Position numbers and translations under genes: made by a program. Positions 3,655 through 5,608 of a stretch of 5,608 nucleotides of DNA are shown in pieces (within the stretch, counting starts at the first letter, position 1; every line of letters begins with the position of its first letter). The notes below the pieces were generated by a model. That model was given only the letters and a program-made list of their open reading frames with translations. It had not been told where the DNA came from and made no database searches. The stretch comes from Thermoplasmata archaeon (lineage in GTDB: Archaea; Thermoplasmatota; Thermoplasmata; Sysuiplasmatales; Sysuiplasmataceae). The stretch spans positions 1 to 5,608 of the forward strand of contig JAKAPY010000118.1 of assembly GCA_021811925.1 (NCBI GenBank), written 5' to 3'.

Positions 3655-5608
3655 ATGGGATATGGGAAAAGCACTGACAGCGAATACAGTTTCTTGAACC
3701 CTGTAAAGAGATGGCTGTTTACCACAAACCACAAGGATATCGGTATACTATACCTCATCACTTCGCTTCTCGTATTTTTCATTGCTGGTTCTCTAGCGCT
3801 GACGATGAGGACTCAGCTTTACTATCCCAACAACACTTTTCTTAACAGCTACTATTACAATCAATTTGTCACGACGCATGGCATTTTGATGGTTTTCTTC
3901 TTCATCAGCGCATTTGCCTTCGCCCTTGCCAATTACATCGTTCCGATACAGATTGGTGCCAAGGACATGGCGTTTCCAAGGCTGAACGCTCTCAGTTACT
4001 GGCTTTACGCTTTTGCGGCTGCCCTTTTCCTGAGCGGTTTCTTTTTCACTGGCGGTAACATTGCTGGCGGATGGTACATTTACCAGCCGCTTAACCAGGT
4101 CCAGTATTCCCCGCAGGTTGGGGAAGACGCAGCGATTCTTGGCCTGATAATGCTCGCCTCCTCTGTGATAGTCAGCACGGTTAATTTCGCCGTGACAATA
4201 TCGCTGAAGAGGGCCAAAGGGTACAAGTGGATCGACCTTCCCATGTTTACAATCTCGATAATGTTCACAATAATGCTGATGTGGGTCGCATTCCCCGTGG
4301 TCGCGGCCGATCTTGTTGTCCTTTTCTTTGGCAGGGTACTGGGGTCGAGTGTACTGCTTTCACCTGCGGGTGGTGCGCTCCTTTGGCAGCAACTCTTCTG
4401 GTTCTTCGGGCATCCCGAAGTGTATATTGTCTTTCTGCCCGCCCTCGGAATAATGTATGATGTTTCGAGCCATTTTTCGGGGATGCCTGTTTACACGAAG
4501 AAAATCATGATAGGTGCATTTGCTGTCGAAACGCTCCTGAGCCTGACAGTCTACATGCACCACATGTTCATGACCGGCACGAACCTGTTCTGGCTGAATA
4601 TCGCCAACGTAAACACAATGGCCATTGGAATTCCCGCAGGCGTCCTGGTCCTTGGCGAAATAATGACCAAGATCGACGGGACATTCAGGCCAGAGACGCC
4701 TGCGCTTTTCACAGTGGGCGGCGTCATTGCGTTCATCGTAGGCGGTGCAAGCGGCATCTTCCTTGCGTCGATAGCGTTAGATTCGGGATTTAACGGCAAC
4801 TACTGGGTAATAGCCCATTTCCATTACATATTTGCAGGCACGATTCTTTTTGGGATATATTCGGGCCTTTACTTCTGGTTCCCGAAGATGACTGGAAGAA
4901 TGTACAGCGAACGACTCGGAAGAATCCACTTTGCGAGTTCCTTTATCGGACTGAACTTGCTGTATTTCCCAATGTTCATCCTTTACGACATGCCCAGGAG
5001 GTACTACACTTATCCTGCCGGGTTGGGATGGACATTGCCGAACCAATTGGCTACCATAGGCGCATTTGTCTTCGGATTATCCCAGCTTTTCCTGATAGCC
5101 AACTTGGCTTATTCTTCGAAGAAGGGGCAGGTCGTGGGTGACAACCCATGGGGAGGGTGGTCATACGAATGGCTCATACCTTCACCGCCACCGGAGTTCA
5201 ACTTTGAGGGAACACCGATGGTAAAGGGAAATCTCCTGATGGTCATCCCTCCGGTCCAGGCACAGCATGCCGGTGAGCATGCTCATGCGCCCAACGCACA
5301 CCTGAGTCCGTGGCCCTTCACGATATCACTCGGCGGATTCCTCACCCTTCTGGGATTGTCGCTCTACATAGAGGGTTACAGCGATTGGGTAGCAGCAATT
5401 GGACTGATGATATTCATTATAGCTGCCCTTGGCTGGATGATAGATGACTATCACGACGTTTTTCCGACTGTCGAGAAAGACGGGGACCCGAACAAGGAAA
5501 CATGGCCGTTCAGGAACATGGACAGCAGGAGAATGGGCATGTGGATATTCCTGACGGGAGACATATTCGTTTTCATGACTGTGATTGCTGCTTCTTTCTT
5601 CCTGTATT
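3655..5608 (+). CDS. coxA: Heme-copper terminal oxidase, fused subunits I and III (partial, 3' end beyond window)
   Basis: This gene encodes the catalytic core of an A-type heme-copper oxidase, which reduces O2 to water and pumps protons; 651 codons are present and the frame is still open. Subunit I covers about residues 15-530. Low-spin heme ligands are H75 (TTHG) and H390; the high-spin heme ligand is H388 (AHFHY); CuB ligands are H253 (GHPEVY), H302 and H303; the cross-linking tyrosine is Y257. R52, R448 and R449 match heme-contacting arginines, and D104, N93 and N111 the D-channel entrance. A His-rich linker (H538, H542, H544, H549) leads to SPWPF (551-555) and the first helices of a subunit III domain ending here near MGMWIFLTGD. 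I-III fusion is known in archaeal SoxM-like and some bacterial enzymes. Unusual points: L331 stands where the K-channel lysine belongs, and N380-G381 replace the Mg-site His-Asp. The ATG at 3655 is preferred; GTG 3652 is possible. No CuA-bearing subunit II lies in the window; it may lie downstream. Confidence 0.96.
   Translation, partial: MGYGKSTDSEYSFLNPVKRWLFTTNHKDIGILYLITSLLVFFIAGSLALTMRTQLYYPNNTFLNSYYYNQFVTTHGILMVFFFISAFAFALANYIVPIQIGAKDMAFPRLNALSYWLYAFAAALFLSGFFFTGGNIAGGWYIYQPLNQVQYSPQVGEDAAILGLIMLASSVIVSTVNFAVTISLKRAKGYKWIDLPMFTISIMFTIMLMWVAFPVVAADLVVLFFGRVLGSSVLLSPAGGALLWQQLFWFFGHPEVYIVFLPALGIMYDVSSHFSGMPVYTKKIMIGAFAVETLLSLTVYMHHMFMTGTNLFWLNIANVNTMAIGIPAGVLVLGEIMTKIDGTFRPETPALFTVGGVIAFIVGGASGIFLASIALDSGFNGNYWVIAHFHYIFAGTILFGIYSGLYFWFPKMTGRMYSERLGRIHFASSFIGLNLLYFPMFILYDMPRRYYTYPAGLGWTLPNQLATIGAFVFGLSQLFLIANLAYSSKKGQVVGDNPWGGWSYEWLIPSPPPEFNFEGTPMVKGNLLMVIPPVQAQHAGEHAHAPNAHLSPWPFTISLGGFLTLLGLSLYIEGYSDWVAAIGLMIFIIAALGWMIDDYHDVFPTVEKDGDPNKETWPFRNMDSRRMGMWIFLTGDIFVFMTVIAASFFLY

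Noticed and set aside
1..5608. CRISPR array, insertion sequence or prophage signal
   Set aside because: There are no regularly spaced repeats, no transposase or integrase motifs, and no terminal inverted repeats; gene content is ordinary chromosomal respiration and export.

Overview
The window looks like a stretch of archaeal chromosome from an acidophilic, aerobic member of the Thermoplasmata. The best support is gene content: a sulfocyanin-like blue copper protein, a cytochrome oxidase with subunits I and III fused, and TatA/TatC. Further support comes from TATA boxes about 26-32 bases upstream of several start codons (leaderless or nearly leaderless transcripts), frequent AGG/AGA/ATA codons, and many N-glycosylation sequons on the exposed copper domain. 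The assignment is an inference from gene type and promoter style; no 16S or marker gene is present.

Layout from left to right: (1) a polytopic membrane protein of unknown function on the minus strand, whose 3' end is cut off by the left edge; (2) a GC-rich, palindrome-containing divergent promoter region; (3) a very small two-helix membrane protein on the plus strand; (4) convergent to it, a membrane-anchored type I copper protein on the minus strand; (5) head-to-head with that, tatA on the plus strand; (6) tail-to-tail with tatA, tatC on the minus strand; (7) head-to-head with tatC, a terminal oxidase subunit I-III fusion on the plus strand, running off the right edge inside its subunit III domain. 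Each gene appears to be its own transcription unit; I see no co-directional operon.

How the genes could work together: the copper protein probably carries electrons on the outer face of the membrane to the heme-copper oxidase, which reduces O2 and pumps protons. TatA and TatC form a translocase that exports folded, cofactor-bearing proteins. The copper protein carries an arginine triplet just before its membrane helix, so it could itself be a Tat client.

The oxidase keeps all heme and CuB ligands, the cross-linking tyrosine and the D-channel aspartate, but lacks the K-channel lysine and the usual His-Asp pair of the Mg/Mn site. No tRNA, rRNA, CRISPR array, transposase or phage gene was seen. 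No gene-free stretch exceeds about 260 bases.
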